Assembly: GCA_029204225.1 (NCBI GenBank)
Contig: CM055098.1
Span: 7,982,246 to 8,046,245 of the forward strand
Origin: Diphasiastrum complanatum
Lineage: Eukaryota > Streptophyta > Lycopodiopsida > Lycopodiales > Lycopodiaceae
Length of the DNA stretch: 64,000 bases
Direction: 5' to 3'
The notes beneath the pieces were generated by a model that was given only the letters and a program-made list of their open reading frames with translations, was not told where the DNA came from and did not search any database. This document shows positions 22,823 through 35,219 of the stretch, piece by piece. How positions within the stretch are numbered: the stretch's first letter is position 1; the number at the start of each line of letters is the position of its first letter. The position numbers and the translations under genes are program-made.

Positions 22823-24338
22823 GCGTAAGGCTTACTCCATTGAAATAATGTGTACATTCCATCACTCTTTGTATTATGAAGGTATCAAGATTTTATCCCT
22901 TCTAATGGGTGTATTTAAATTTGATAAGGTTTCAATATTGATTGTTTGATGAGGCTTCCAAAGTTGTTAGCAATAAATTCAACTTTGTGAGCTTCAATAT
23001 GGGATGTTAGGCACATTTTAGCTCCATAACATCAACAAGTTAAAGCACAATGGTCTCATGTTTTGATAAAATAAAATATTGCATGCATGGGTCTTTTTTT
23101 AATGATCATGGTGGAAAAAAGGGACAAAGTCCCAACTTGTCGGCAACAAGCTGAGATGAGCGTCAAGAATAGATTATGTGAGATAAGAAGGCTTCTAGAA
23201 TGGGCATGAATGTGTTCATTTACTACAACTTGGATACAATAATCTTGGTTTGGAGCAATATTATTTGCAAAAGCCAAACTTCAAAGTACAATCGAACACT
23301 CTTATGCTAGTTAGATAAATAATTCTAACCTATGAACATGGCATTAAGCTTTTATAAGGGTATTACCAATCAAGCACAAAATTGTTTCCATTGTGATTCC
23401 AAAAATACATAATAAAAAATTATTGGGCTATGCCTATACGAGTAATGCTTAAAATTCTTTCTACTTCTTCCTTGTATCTAGTATTGCTTACCATCTTAAG
23501 CCATTTCGTAATGAGATAAACACTAGTTAACATAATTATCTAGGTTAAACACTATAGTAGGTAAGGTCATAATGTGAAGAGGTTCAAAACATGATGTTTC
23601 CTTCCTTATACTTTATCATCATAAAATAAAACAAATTATAATAAGCATGAGATATGTGGCTTTTGAAAAGCTATTAAGTTCTTTAGATTGACTAGCCTTG
23701 TTTAATGTAATAGGTTTTTAGGTAGCAAAGTTGCACTACAATCATTCACATAAAGAAACATCCATCTTCCAAGAAAAACCTGAAGTATTGTGGCATGTTT
23801 CCAAAAACTTAAAAACTTCTTACCAAGAAAGTGTCCTAGGAAGTGCATCATCATGCAGCAAATAAAACTATATTTAAACATTATATATGATATATGATAT
23901 ATGATATATGCACGAGTTCAGAACTAGAGTGGAGACAATGACGGCTCTACGAAGGAAGCGTGATCCAATGCTTCCATGTTTGTCTCTTGGTCTATGATGC
24001 AAAGATAAAAGACATCGAGAAAGATCAAGGATCATACAATAATTTAAGCCGGACTAATTCATTTGGGACGTCCATGATTTCGAGAAAAAAACATAAACAC
24101 AAAACAGGACGAATTGGATTCCAATGTCATACCACCACACGAGCTCTCTCTACCTTACGAATTGCTTGTTGATCTGATACGGGTCACATGAAACTGTATG
24201 TGCATGGTAGAAGCAAGAGATGGTTGCAAGTACGATATTATTCAGGCAACATATAATTGCATGTACAATATTATACAAGTCAGAGAAAGTTTGCATTTTC
24301 GATTTGCTGAGGCTTATATCCTTCCTATTGATCCAGCC

Positions 24339-24371
<33 letters not shown>

Positions 24372-24830
24372 TGTGAGCCTAAGCAAATCACACATGCAAC
24401 CTTTTCTTGCTTTATCTTTTCGTACATTCAACGATCTTTTGCTCGTATAATATAGTAGATGCAACCATCTATCGCTTCTATCTTGTGCAATTCAGTGTAA
24501 CGCGTGTCAGAACAAGCAGCTTTCTAAGATAAACGTGCAACATCAAAGTTTGATATAAGTTGTATATGCAGGGATGGACCTTCTCATATTAATGTATTTT
24601 TCATTACCAAAAAGTTCGAAACACGATCTAAAATTCAAGCGACGGGCCACGATCCAGAAATGATCCTTGAGAAAAAGAGAACTAATCTCAGATCAGATAT
24701 TGCTGCAGAACTAGCCTTTCAATAATCTATTACCTTCTATATTTCAGGAAATCGAAACTTCGTGATACGTATCATCGAATACACACAACAACGTATCATC
24801 GAATACACACACCAGAGCTCTCTTAATAGA
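22823..24830. other. No recognisable gene; short repeats
   Basis: AT-rich. Holds a small GATATAT repeat at about 23882-23912 and a 28-bp GA run at 24340-24367. Nothing else supported. Confidence 0.5.
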
Positions 24831-24991
24831 TCTTGCCAAAGCCTACAACCATCAGTTACAGGCGAGGGACATTAATCGAGATCTTGATGAATGCCTTCAT
24901 GATACCATTCTCAAAACCACATGACTCAAGCTTCCTTGAGAGCTATGTAACCAGAATCGAGATATTGATAAGGCTTTTTATAATGTTATTC

Positions 24992-25390
24992 TCAGAGCCA
25001 CATAGCTCCAGCCTCTTTGAGCTGTGGCACCAGTGTACCGCTGATGTGCGCTGTCATTAATCTGTCCAAGCTTCCGATAAGCCTCCCTCCAACGAATATT
25101 GAAGGCAGCGCTTGGCCGCCAGCCAATCTAACCAGCACCTTCTCCATTTCCGCTCCTCCTGGTTCGTTGTCCACCTCACAAACCGTAGGATTGACGCCGA
25201 GGCTGAAGAATAGCCGCTTCACAACATGGCACATACAACAAGAGCTTTGCGCGAACACCACCACTGGATTCTCGGCCACAAGTTTCTGCACGACGTCTGT
25301 GGGAGAAGATGGACGTGACGTTACCTCAGGCTGGCTGGAAAGCTGAAGAGTTCCAGATCTGTTCCTGTTAATAACCTCCATGTTCGGCAT
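24992..25390 (-). CDS. CC-type glutaredoxin (ROXY class)
   Basis: Intact, intronless 132-codon gene. The thioredoxin-fold core carries the CC-type active site CCMC at residues 51-54 (FAQSSCCMCHVVKRLF). The cis-Pro segment LPSIFVGG is at 95-102 and the GSH-binding GGRLIGSLDR at 101-110. The C-terminus is GAMWL. In the family these small cytosolic/nuclear proteins use glutathione and act with TGA-type bZIP factors; the C-terminal ALWL motif mediates repressor binding in angiosperms, and here it is the variant AMWL. The N-terminal 40 residues are Ser/Thr/Pro-rich, and a second ATG at codon 4 could also start it. Length suits the class (100-150 aa). It is the only clearly intact host gene in the window. 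The class is restricted to land plants. Confidence 0.93.
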   Translation of the reverse strand: MPNMEVINRNRSGTLQLSSQPEVTSRPSSPTDVVQKLVAENPVVVFAQSSCCMCHVVKRLFFSLGVNPTVCEVDNEPGGAEMEKVLVRLAGGQALPSIFVGGRLIGSLDRLMTAHISGTLVPQLKEAGAMWL

Positions 25391-26990
25391 AGTTACAGGC
25401 AGTTGTAAGGCCTACACAGAAAACTATGTTTCTCGCTGCTTTCCCTTTCGAACGTGAGCTCTACTTTTTTCTTGTAGAAGTGAGCTCTCCTTTTTGAACA
25501 ATGGCAATTATCGCAGCAGATTGCTGCTAGAAATGCAAATGGTTTTCTCCTGCAGCAGTTTTCGACATGCGGAAGAATATTATTGTGCGAACTCTATTCT
25601 CCTTAAAATCCTTTCCAGCATATCGCTAATATTGATCAACATTGCGAGATCTTCGATGTGATGGAGAAGTAACAAAAAGCGCTGAACAGTCTCGATCACA
25701 TGTGCTGCTTACAATAGTGCTGAACTCATAACATGGAGATTTAGATTCTCTGAGTTCACCTAATCGCCCTTTCTAGAGAAACCTTCAGCCGATAGGCATG
25801 CATATATGCTAAATTCACCTGACGACTTTTTATTTATGTGCTTTGCAGCAGTCATGAGATAAGATTCTTAGCAAAGATCCAGCCATATCCCCACACGCAC
25901 ACACAACTACGTGCACACAATACAGAGATGTTGCGTCTTTCTTTCAATCTCGATATAAACTGACAAAAGTTTCTTAACATCGACGCGGCTTCTGTCGCCA
26001 ATTTCAATCTTAAACTAAATCCTCTTTAAATATGCAGCCTCTATGAATCAAATCCTACTCTAACTAGCCTTTACAAGCAGACATGCGGTTCGTCACTTAC
26101 CGAATTTAGCTCCAGTTGAAACCACTTTCTGCTAAGATTCAACACTCATATTTCACTTCTAATCTTCATGTAACGGCCTCTTTTGAGCAGAGATGAAATT
26201 CAGAATTTGTTTTCAATCTCAGTCCAAATCTAACACGTCTATTTTCCAGAAAGATGCAGCCTCCCCTTAATACAATCCCCTAATACCGATTCTAAAAAGC
26301 GAAGCAAAAATCAAGGCTATTTCGATCTAAATCAGAGCTCACAATCTCTTTTCTCAAAAGATATATAGCCAATATATTGCAAAAAAATAATTGTAGCCAT
26401 GCCCGACGCCTGCTTTCCCTCTTGACAAAACCAGCCTGCTACCAACCAAAACAGGCCCTCCTCAGTCACTCTCTTCTCTCACCTCTCTCTCACGCACTCA
26501 GCACACACAACATCATCTTGCACCGCTTGCTGATGTCGCTGCTGATGCGCGCACCCTCCACTCCGGCCGGATCTGCGCTGCCATGCTGCCTTCGTCGCCT
26601 TCTCCTCCTCCATCTGCTGCTCCTTCTCCAACGCCTCCTTTCCCTTGTCTTTTCTCTCTTTTTCCTTCCTCTCCTTGACACCATCTCTTAAGCCCGACCC
26701 GTTAGATGACAGCCACGCGTCATGATCCACTCGCAAAATCGGATTTAGCCACGTGTCAGAATCTGAATTGCTTACAAAAAATATCCACCGGTTGCGAGAT
26801 CACGATAAGTCGTGCTACTAAGATCCGAGACTTCTAGGCCAATCAGGCATGCAACGGCGCTTAATGGGACGCAATAGTTTACTGTCGACCACTTGGATGC
26901 TAGCCACGTGTTGGGCTTCCACTTGGAGAGCACTCAACGGTCAGCGATGAATACGTGGCAAATTCTGAGGCATCCAACAGTGCGGGCTAA
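25391..26990 (-). promoter_or_regulatory. Upstream region of the glutaredoxin gene, with a CACGTG cluster
   Basis: No transposon signature. On the minus strand about 26480-26690 is strongly purine-rich, like a plant 5' leader. Just upstream of it are several ACGT-core boxes: GCCACGTGTCAG near 26749, GCCACGTGTTGG near 26902, ATACGTGGCA near 26951, plus CCACGCGTCATG near 26714 and CCAATCAGG near 26838. This is a plausible core promoter for a minus-strand transcript, which would give the glutaredoxin a long (more than 1 kb) or intron-containing leader. Alternatively it serves an unannotated short gene (an 85-codon minus frame sits at 26479-26736). The motifs are seen; the regulatory role is inferred. 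Confidence 0.45.
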
Positions 26991-27262
26991 AAGAAGTAAG
27001 GAGGGAATAAATGCTCTTTCACGTTCCAATTTTGAAAGGGCTATCTTTTTCTATGCATGTGCGAGCCAGAGAGTGTAACAGTTGGAAGTAACTCTTTGAA
27101 AATTACTTTTCACCCACTCTACTTACTCGAGAGCTGCCATTCCCGATTTCACGCCCCACATAGATTTCATACCAAGGACAATTTCGGAGCCAGGCCCAAT
27201 GACAAATTTTCTCCTTCTCCTTACATCACTTTCATGGGCCTCTTTCCTTGTGACCCGCTCCC

Positions 27263-27395
27263 TCATTACCACCCGGGCGAGAGATCTCGCCACAGCTTCT
27301 TCTGGAAAGGGTAGAGGGTGACCCACTCTCACCTCATTACTACCTAGGCTAGAGATCTCGCCACAGCTTGTTCTGGAAAAGGTAGAGGGTGAACA
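27263..27395. repeat. Tandem duplication, unit about 69 bp
   Basis: Two copies of a unit with AGAGATCTCGCCACAGCTT, GGTAGAGGGTGA and CTCATTAC/TACC blocks lie head to tail with a few mismatches. No ORF depends on it. Confidence 0.8.
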
Positions 27396-28176
27396 AGCTG
27401 CTATGTGCAACTTCTCATATGCGATGTAGGATATGGCAACTTGTCGGATTGTCTCCAAAGTTGAAGGTCAAGTGCTTACAAAATCAACATGCTATGATTA
27501 CATAAGAGAATGCATGGGACACAGTGATCCTAAGAAATCATATTCAACATCAATTACAAACCCATTCAAGTCTAGAGCAAGTAGAGTCGAGGGGGATGTG
27601 GGTCAAACTCCGAGACATTTATGACCTATGTTGGTATTTGTTTATTGGCATCATTCTCTTGGGATGAGCGGGTTACATGGAAGTTGCCCTTAGCAAGGGT
27701 TAACTTGGGATTTTGAAATTTTTATATGGTACTAGCGATTGGAATTTTGAAATTTCCATATGGTACTAGTGAAGTTTACTTATAAGAAAAAGCCGACTAA
27801 AGCTTTCTCGATTATAAGAACCCGAGGAAGCCCCGATGGGCTATACAAGCATAATGCTCGATCGATGCAAGAAAATGCTTCAAATGTTTTATTATAAGAT
27901 ACATAGAAAAAAAAGTCAAGAGAATATTACTCAATTCTAAATGTCTAACCTTGAATGAGTGGCCAGGGAGACACGCAACATCTTTAATACAACAATCGCA
28001 CCATCATGGTATGTACTAATGGAGATTTGGAAACTTAACAATGCAAACTCGAAATCTCAATAGGCCCCACGTACACCATGGTGCATGCATCCTTCATCAA
28101 TCAATCAACAATGCAAACTCATCCCACCCCAATATCCCCCAACTTCACAATGCGTCCTTTGACAATAAGTTAACAC
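27396..28176. other. No recognisable gene
   Basis: Includes a short near-duplicate TTTGAAATTTTTATATGGTA / TTTGAAATTTCCATATGGTA pair at about 27712-27765. Nothing else supported. Confidence 0.4.
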
Positions 28177-28620
28177 CACTACAAGAATGAAGTTTTGCAA
28201 TGAAACTTAGCTACAAAAAAATCAATGTTGATAGTGCTGCCATATGATTATTATAGCGATGAATCCATGAAACCATCGCTACGCGATATTATATCACCAC
28301 ATAGTGGAAAGACTTTATTAGCATCTCCTAGGGACAAACAAAAAGCCACATTCTAGCACATTTATGCTTGTGACACTTCGCGATGCTTATGTGTATAGTG
28401 ATGTCATTGCAACAAAGCAAGGTCGGTCACTAGTTATTAGTATGTATGTCACTTAGCACCCTCATTACCAGAGCTCTTGTGTTGCATGTTCAGAATGGCA
28501 TTGAGTGACACATAAAACGATGAAGTGGCAACGATGCTTTTACCATCACTAGCCATTGCAACTTCATTACATCATTGTAGATATGGTTTTCAATGATGTC
28601 GTCTAAATGTTACGCTAAAA
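28177..28620 (+). mobile_element. CACTA-like terminus
   Basis: CACTACAAGAATGAAG at 28177 matches the typical CACTACAAGAA terminal inverted repeat of plant En/Spm elements. It is followed by repeated TATAGCGATG / CATCGCTA / TAGTGATG-type motifs. No transposase and no opposite terminus were found in the window. Confidence 0.55.
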
Positions 28621-30753
28621 CTTTTTGTCATCATATACTAAATTAGGTAATGTCTTTTGGTGTGCAAATAATGTAAGATTAAGCAATGTCTCAAGTTGAC
28701 AAAATGAATGTGGTGTTAAAGACTTGGATTGGAAAAAAAGTGCTTGCATACAAACCAAATTCCTATCAAATTGATAAAAGTGGCACTTTTGATTCCATTG
28801 GACCTTCTACTTGAACTTTAATGTGGACAACCAATAGAATTACTCCAAATGGTAAGCGTAATTCCATCATTAGATGTCACAGAAAGTTCAATTGAAAGAC
28901 TTCACTCTCTTGGACTTTTCTTGAAATAGTTATAGAGTTGTTTAATGACTATGCCATTTCAATACCATGCTCTAAATTTTGAAGGTTAAAATATGTCATC
29001 TAATTCAATTGTGGGCTAGGATTTTTTTTGTTGTTATGCACCACTTAGTTTAATTTTATATTGGTCTGCCTCATGGATATAAGCCTGTAGTCTCAATAAC
29101 ATATGAATCAGCGCTATTATAATACCAAAAAATGACTATTGCCTTCATAGATTTATCCATAATAGTGTGCTAGAGTCTAGATTACATTAGACAGAATGTT
29201 AGAGATTGAAAGACTATCCATGACTACTTGAGTCAAAACTACAAAAATGTGAGTAAAAAGGCACACTAATCAAGAGGCAATTACAAAGAGTTGATTCTAG
29301 AAGATTTTGTGTTATGTATGGATCTTTATGCAAGTGATTGAAAATCAGAAAAGTTAGAAAAATCTACAAACCAAACATGTCCTTCAATTAAAAGAAAATT
29401 TTGTATATGAAAACGTGGGCATGCTAATTCTTATTAGCATGCGGCATTTTTGCCATGGTTGGAGATTGTGATGGTGTTCAAGACATAATAATAGATAGTT
29501 GAGTTCGGAAGGTTGTAGGTGAGTAGATTTTAGTCTTCTTTGTCCCTGTCTGTGGTAGATTGAAGTTTTGTTTCTTATATGTAATGTCTATTTGGTTGCA
29601 TGCAAAATCTTTGATTGTGTGATAGGTTATTTTAATAGATCATGTTAAAAACTTGATTGTGTGATAGATTATTGTTCATGATAGTTCAAGCTCAACAAGT
29701 TGCAAGATTGATATTGAATGTACTTGAACATGTTTGCAAAAGTACAAATTGTTATTGAATTTGTTGAAATTGCAATTTCTTTGACCCAAAAACAATTAGG
29801 ATTCATTTTGAGACAACGTTTCATTTACTTCATTATCACTTGCCACTTCTCCTCGTCTAGTTCTAGATTCAACCTAAGCTCTCCTCTAGATTCAGAACAT
29901 AGAATGGCCATTCATGCATCTTCATCCTCTAGCTCCATTTCATTTTTGTGTAATTCATCTAAGTATTGCATTCTTTTACAAAATATTGATAAATGGTCAA
30001 ACCTTGTTAAAAAAAACATTGGTAATGGCATTGATTTTAGGCTTGCTACCTTTATAATATCATATAGTTCAATTTTGTTTTCTTCATGGCCTTCATCCCA
30101 CCATCATCTATGTTACCAAGTCCTGTGAAGAGAAATATTCAATCTCTTGAATTAATAAATTCTCATTTTTATAACAGAGAGAAACCTTGGATCAATTTGG
30201 TCATGATGAAAGAATATTTGAGTGGATGTAGCCCAGCAATATATTTAAGCTAATTTTTTGAAGAAAATGATAATCTATATAGGAGATATGAAGTGACAAT
30301 TCTACTCAAATCTATGAAAATATATAAGTACCAACTTAGGTCAATATTGGAGGCCAAACCTGGGGGCCAACTTGGGAACGCACCCCTTGCCAAATAGAGG
30401 GCCTCCCATGCGTGAATTTCAACAAGGGGTTGAAATTGCCCACCAATGGCATTCATTTACTTAGTCTAGAAATTAAGTGATTCAATTGGCTAGATTTAGA
30501 TTCATCTAGACCATTGATGAAAATAGAGGAGCTAAGATGACATATGGTCGAGTGGTAAGATGATCTACAAGGGTCCTCACTTTCTTGTACTACTCTACTG
30601 TACTCTTATGCTTGGTATAGTAAACCCTTAAAAAAGTTTTTTGGTGGGTAACATCCAGTTACATTTATGACCTTTTCAAGGGCCAAGATCACCTGCCTCT
30701 CATCCTATGGCTACAAATGGCCATCCTAATTTCAATGAGATACAACTATATTA
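28621..30753. other. No recognisable gene
   Basis: AT-rich; possibly the interior of the CACTA-like element starting at 28177. A 136-codon plus frame at 29718-30128 is rich in Ser, Phe and Ile without any motif and is probably a chance frame. Short direct repeat TTGATTGTGTGATAG at about 29612 and 29653. Confidence 0.35.
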
Positions 30754-30910
30754 GTGGTGAGGCGCTTCAGCTTCTCCTCCCACGCCTTCCTACTTTCTCT
30801 TCTCATGCTTGCCTGCTCCTTCTTCATTTTGTTCCTCTGGCAAGACAGTTTTGGAGCTCTCTATGCCCTCCCTCCTATGTTTGGAGGCAATGATATTGCA
30901 CATACGGTAT
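30754..30910 (+). pseudogene. Possible first exon with a signal peptide or anchor, start codon GTG
   Basis: The frame reads VRRFSFSSHAFLLSLLMLACSFF... and looks like a secretory leader: basic N-terminus, then a long hydrophobic core. It is followed by LPPMFGGND and then a good splice-donor-like ACG|GTATGT near 30906. The position expected for ATG is GTG, with another GTG next to it. It could be a secreted-protein exon that lost its start codon, or chance. No downstream exon was recognised. Confidence 0.25.
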
Positions 30911-30978
30911 GTATATTCAACTCTTTCATATTCTTGCTATCTGAATGTTCAATAGAAAATATATTGCATAAGTTTTGA

Positions 30979-32753
30979 ATGGCGCTTCTTGGCTGCCTAC
31001 AGCATCGTAGTATAAACTATTACTTAGCAAAAAGTTTGCATGAGATTACTTTGTATGCAATCGTTGCTCAGATATGGATTCTTAGCATACTTTCATTTGT
31101 GGTTTTACACCACTGGTCAGAGTAGTAAACTATGCCATCGCTAGCCAGAAAGCATGGTTGTGTATGAATCCTTTTGATCGCTGATCAAGAGCATCATGTA
31201 TAGGCAATATACATTGCTAATCGCTGCCCTGAAAAAGATATATATGTCGCTCAATCGCGATCCCACAACCTATCGATGACCAAAGAAGTACTTGCTCTCT
31301 TTATATAGCTTGCATGTATGATACATGAGCATGTTGCTTATAGCATTCAATGCAGTTCAACGTTGCCTATCTAGTGGACTATCTTACGTATAGTAGGATA
31401 GTTCTTTGGAGAACTTGATATGGAGAGGTATATCATGATAGACCAGCGATGAGCTACTATACCTAGCTCAATCAACTTGAAAACAATGCACTTATTTAAT
31501 GATGTTTGAATGTATGAGTTGTATTATTGCAATGATTTCTTGAAATACTTTTATGTTTTAACCAGATCTGCTATCGTATTTGGCTTTCAATAGTATAGCA
31601 GCAAGATCACATAAGCATTGAGCTTTACACCATCAGTTTCCAACTTACTAAGAGATAAGGTATGATCTCCACTTGCTTAACAGTTACCATGCAAGAATTA
31701 CATGGTAAGCATGCTTCAATAATGGGTTATGTAAAATGGTATGGATCACAACCATAGTATATCTTTCGTGTGCATTAATATGCAATGCTATAAATAGACT
31801 TGCATACGGACTTTAAAAGCTCATATGGCTAGTTCACAGGAATCACTTGCGTCGACCATTCAGGTTAGTGTTTCTCATATATTTCGGCATTACTCTGACA
31901 TTAAAGATTCAAAGTTGGGTACATGAAATGCGATAAAGAATGAATGTTATTGTACTCATGGAAAATATGCTTTGCAATTACCCTCATCTTTGGCATGATT
32001 GAATATAGTATATATAATTTTTCTTGGCATAAACAATCGTCCTCATAAACAACATAAATAAAGGCATTTGTCTATGATAACGAGTATTGTGCTCTACGGC
32101 ATAGTAAATTACGATCATGGTTCATAAGCTTATCTAATAATAAGATCGCTTGCGGACTCTTGTATGGCATGGATGTGCCCAAGAAGTCACGAGAACCACA
32201 CATGACTTGTTTACAAGTAAAATTTTCTTATGGCATGGATTTTCCCCAAATTTCATGTGCTGGTCCAAGCCACTTATATGTTAGTGTTCTGCACTATATT
32301 TTACTGCTCTTTTCATAAATATAAATGAAATTTTCACAAAAGAGAAACTAGGCCTATTTGCAAGTGGACCCCTCTATGGAAATATAGAAATAACAAAACA
32401 AAAAGAAAACCAAAAAATGTACTAAATATTGTCTTTCTAGCCTTCCAATTTAAGCAAATCTTCTACCTTTCACAAAAAAAGATTGGATCACTTGAATGAA
32501 GTTGGGAGATCAACAACCAAAGCTCTTATACCATGTGAATGTTTCAAACACTGAGAAGACCCTAAAGTGTCCAGATCCAAACAATCTCTAACTATGAAAC
32601 CTATAGATGCAAAATTAGCAATTTGTTATGCATCATGATCTTGTTTCCAGTGCTTTCAAATATAGAAAGCATCCACATAATTAAAAATTGATTTCATTAA
32701 ATGATAAATATCACATCCACGATAGGAGATACACTTATTTCATGCACTGAAAC

Positions 32754-32755
<2 letters not shown>
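30979..32755. other. No recognisable gene
   Basis: AT-rich sequence with recurrent short words such as TATGGCAT and CATGTAT but no clear repeat unit, ORF or element edge. Confidence 0.35.

Positions 32756-32817
<62 letters not shown>
32756..32817. repeat. (TG)n microsatellite, about 62 bp
   Basis: Uninterrupted TG dinucleotides. Confidence 0.98.
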
Positions 32818-32818
<1 letters not shown>

Positions 32819-33484
32819 ATATGAATCTTAAAGTAAATTAAATTCGTATAGAGTCATCACTATCAAATTGTCTTTTGTTGATGATTTGCAGTTCACCTGT
32901 TTGAATTTCGACAAGAGATGATTAAGATTTTTCTCTCTAATGCAACATCGGTGACAATAGATCAAGAAGCTGGGGAGCTTACACTTGAAAGAGCTCATGG
33001 AAAAGAAATTTATATAGAAAAATAGATAGATGGTCTTATTGAAAGGCCAATACAAAAATATGTACTTCAAAAATGTACAAATGATGACCCTTTCGGGTAT
33101 TTTGATATTCGATTGTTGCTATTTCCATCATTTGATATTCTATTGTTGCTATTTCAATCTTTCATTTCACTTTCGTTGAACCTGCACATGAAAACAATGG
33201 AATCACATTTATCAATAAACAATGTGGGTTAATATAAAAGGAGCCAAAAGTTAGCAATCTAAAATTTCACAAGGAAAGTTAAGCTCACCAATATTGTAGA
33301 GTTACTAATTCATGAAAGCTTTAATTTGTTTCGACAATTCTATGCTTGACACTAAATCTTTGCATGGGATATGATCTTCTTGCCTTGCTCTAATCTGCAT
33401 TAACATTGCAAATGGTCTATCAATAATTAATTGTTAATAAATAATAGGATAACAATTACATAACAGACTATTTAAATACAAAAA

Positions 33485-34770
33485 CGTTCCATTCTTCCAT
33501 TTACTCAAAAACCATAGCTTTGAGGTATTTCAAATTGGAGCATTGTAATTCCGATCGTATATATTTTAGACTCCAGTCCTTTTCCACTTCAATTGTTGCA
33601 ATAACAACCTCAATTTGCTTCACCTCTATTTGTATTTGCTCTTGATGGTTCATTGTAAAGTCTTGATCTAATGCTTTCCATTCATTATTATCTCTAATCC
33701 ATCTTCTATAATAAAACATAAAAAAAAAAGCATTTGTTTTTCTATATGATATCGAAATATCATGAATGATTCGTTAGCTCTACATTGAATGTTGCCATCA
33801 GTTTTCACATCCCAATGATCATCAAGGAGTTCTGATATCATTTCATCAATTAAATCCTTAGCAATGAACATTGTAGCTCTTTTACGAACATTACATCTAG
33901 CAAAAAAATCTACGAAAATTGCAAATGGTAAATACCAATATAGTCTATTGGTTTTTGAACCTGTGCTACATTTCATGCAGTTTTGAATGTCCATAAAAAA
34001 CTTCAATCTAAAACTTTCTGCTATGGTAGAATCGAGGGGAACCCATTCCTCACTTAAAAAATGTGGTAGAGGTAGACTTTCTAGTTTGCCGTTCAAACCA
34101 TTTTTGCATGGTATGTAAAGAGAATCGTAAAAAAAATATGCCAGAATCCAAAAGTGACTTTAAAGGACGATGCTTGTACTAGAGTAAACCGATATCAGAA
34201 TGAATGACGTCTATGATGTCTGCAAGTGATTGTATTGGTTGCCATTCGCTTATGCTTGATGGATACAAGTCTGCAAAAGACAATATTCTATTTTAACACA
34301 AATATATCACAATAATGAATGTGGATCATTAACATAGAAAAACCAGTGTAAGTTGCATCACATACAATTGCATTTGAGTCGATCTACGGGATCGACATCC
34401 TCCACCATAACTTCATTGTGCATATACACATGTTGAATCAAGACTTCTGAAATGAATTGACCTCCCTTTGAAACTTTGAACTGTAAAATTCTTCCTTTCC
34501 AAAAGTTTCTGTAATCCATATTTGATTTCTTTTTTTTGCAAAATGCACCTTTTGATGAGGGATGCATCACAACCCATTGAAACTTTCTGTATGTGCATGG
34601 TATCCATAACCCTTCAGAATTCCTTTCATTACAGACAGTGACCGAATTGATCGCACTACGCGGTCTTCGATTGCAAGCGGCCATTGCATAACAGTGCAAG
34701 ATACAAAACGATCAATAATGAACATCCAAGATACAAAACGATTGATAACTTCAGTTAGTTGAACCATCCA
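33485..34770 (-). pseudogene. Unrecognised gene-like locus, at least two exons
   Basis: Minus-strand reading: exon-like frame 34699-34375 (MHCYAMAAC... to ...DVDPVDRLKCNC), a donor-like GT near 34373, an AT-rich stretch, then an acceptor TCTTTTGCAG ending at 34272. Next comes a coding stretch (LYPSSISEWQPIQSL, ADIIDVIHSDIG) with an in-frame TAG near 34182. A 142-codon frame (34096-33668; SEEWVPLDSTIAESFRLKFF, CRANESFMIFRYHIEKQ) follows. It shifts frame across a poly-T run at 33720 into WIRDNNEWKALDQDF, then IQIEVKQIEVVIATIEVEKD, ending at 33501. Composition is clearly protein-like but I do not recognise the family. The TAG and the homopolymer shift suggest a recent pseudogene or an assembly error. 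Confidence 0.45.
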
Positions 34771-34968
34771 TGCAAGTTAGTTTAACTTCAGTTAGTTAAA
34801 CTCGAGCAGTCTTTTGTCGACGTGCAACAATATATTATCCAATCACATATCTAGACTCTGCCCGACAGAGTTTTGAATTGGCTAAAAATATGCCCGAGAA
34901 ATTGTAAAAGAAAATTGTCCGGCAAACACAGTTATCATCCTGCACAAATGTAAAAATATTATTGGAGT

Positions 34969-35219
34969 TGAAATTCTGTTAGGATCTAGTGCAGTATGCA
35001 GATCACATCACACAATCACCATAGCCACTCCTCACAAGCTCTCAAAGATGGCACAACAAAAGTTATTAGATTACAAAGGAACATTGTACATATAGAGTAT
35101 TCACAAACTGCATGAAAAGGCAGGTGTCCTAAAATTGGCCTACCACCTGTCAAACTAAGATCGGGCCCAATATGGCCAAATTCGACCGACAAACTTGGGA
35201 CATGCCCCCAAGTATAGCA
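34969..35219 (-). repeat. Left (3') LTR of the LARD-like element
   Basis: 251 bp, paired with 39788-40037; strong identity by eye. Confidence 0.85.

Noticed and set aside
25017-25346. 109-codon plus-strand frame opposite the glutaredoxin
   Set aside because: It is the antisense shadow of a conserved minus-strand gene and shows no motif of its own.
26377-26691. 104-codon Leu-rich plus-strand frame
   Set aside because: Leu/Ser-rich composition mirrors the purine-rich strand opposite; no conserved motif and no support as a gene.
29718-30128. 136-codon plus-strand frame
   Set aside because: Ser/Phe/Ile-rich, AT-driven composition with no domain; probably chance.
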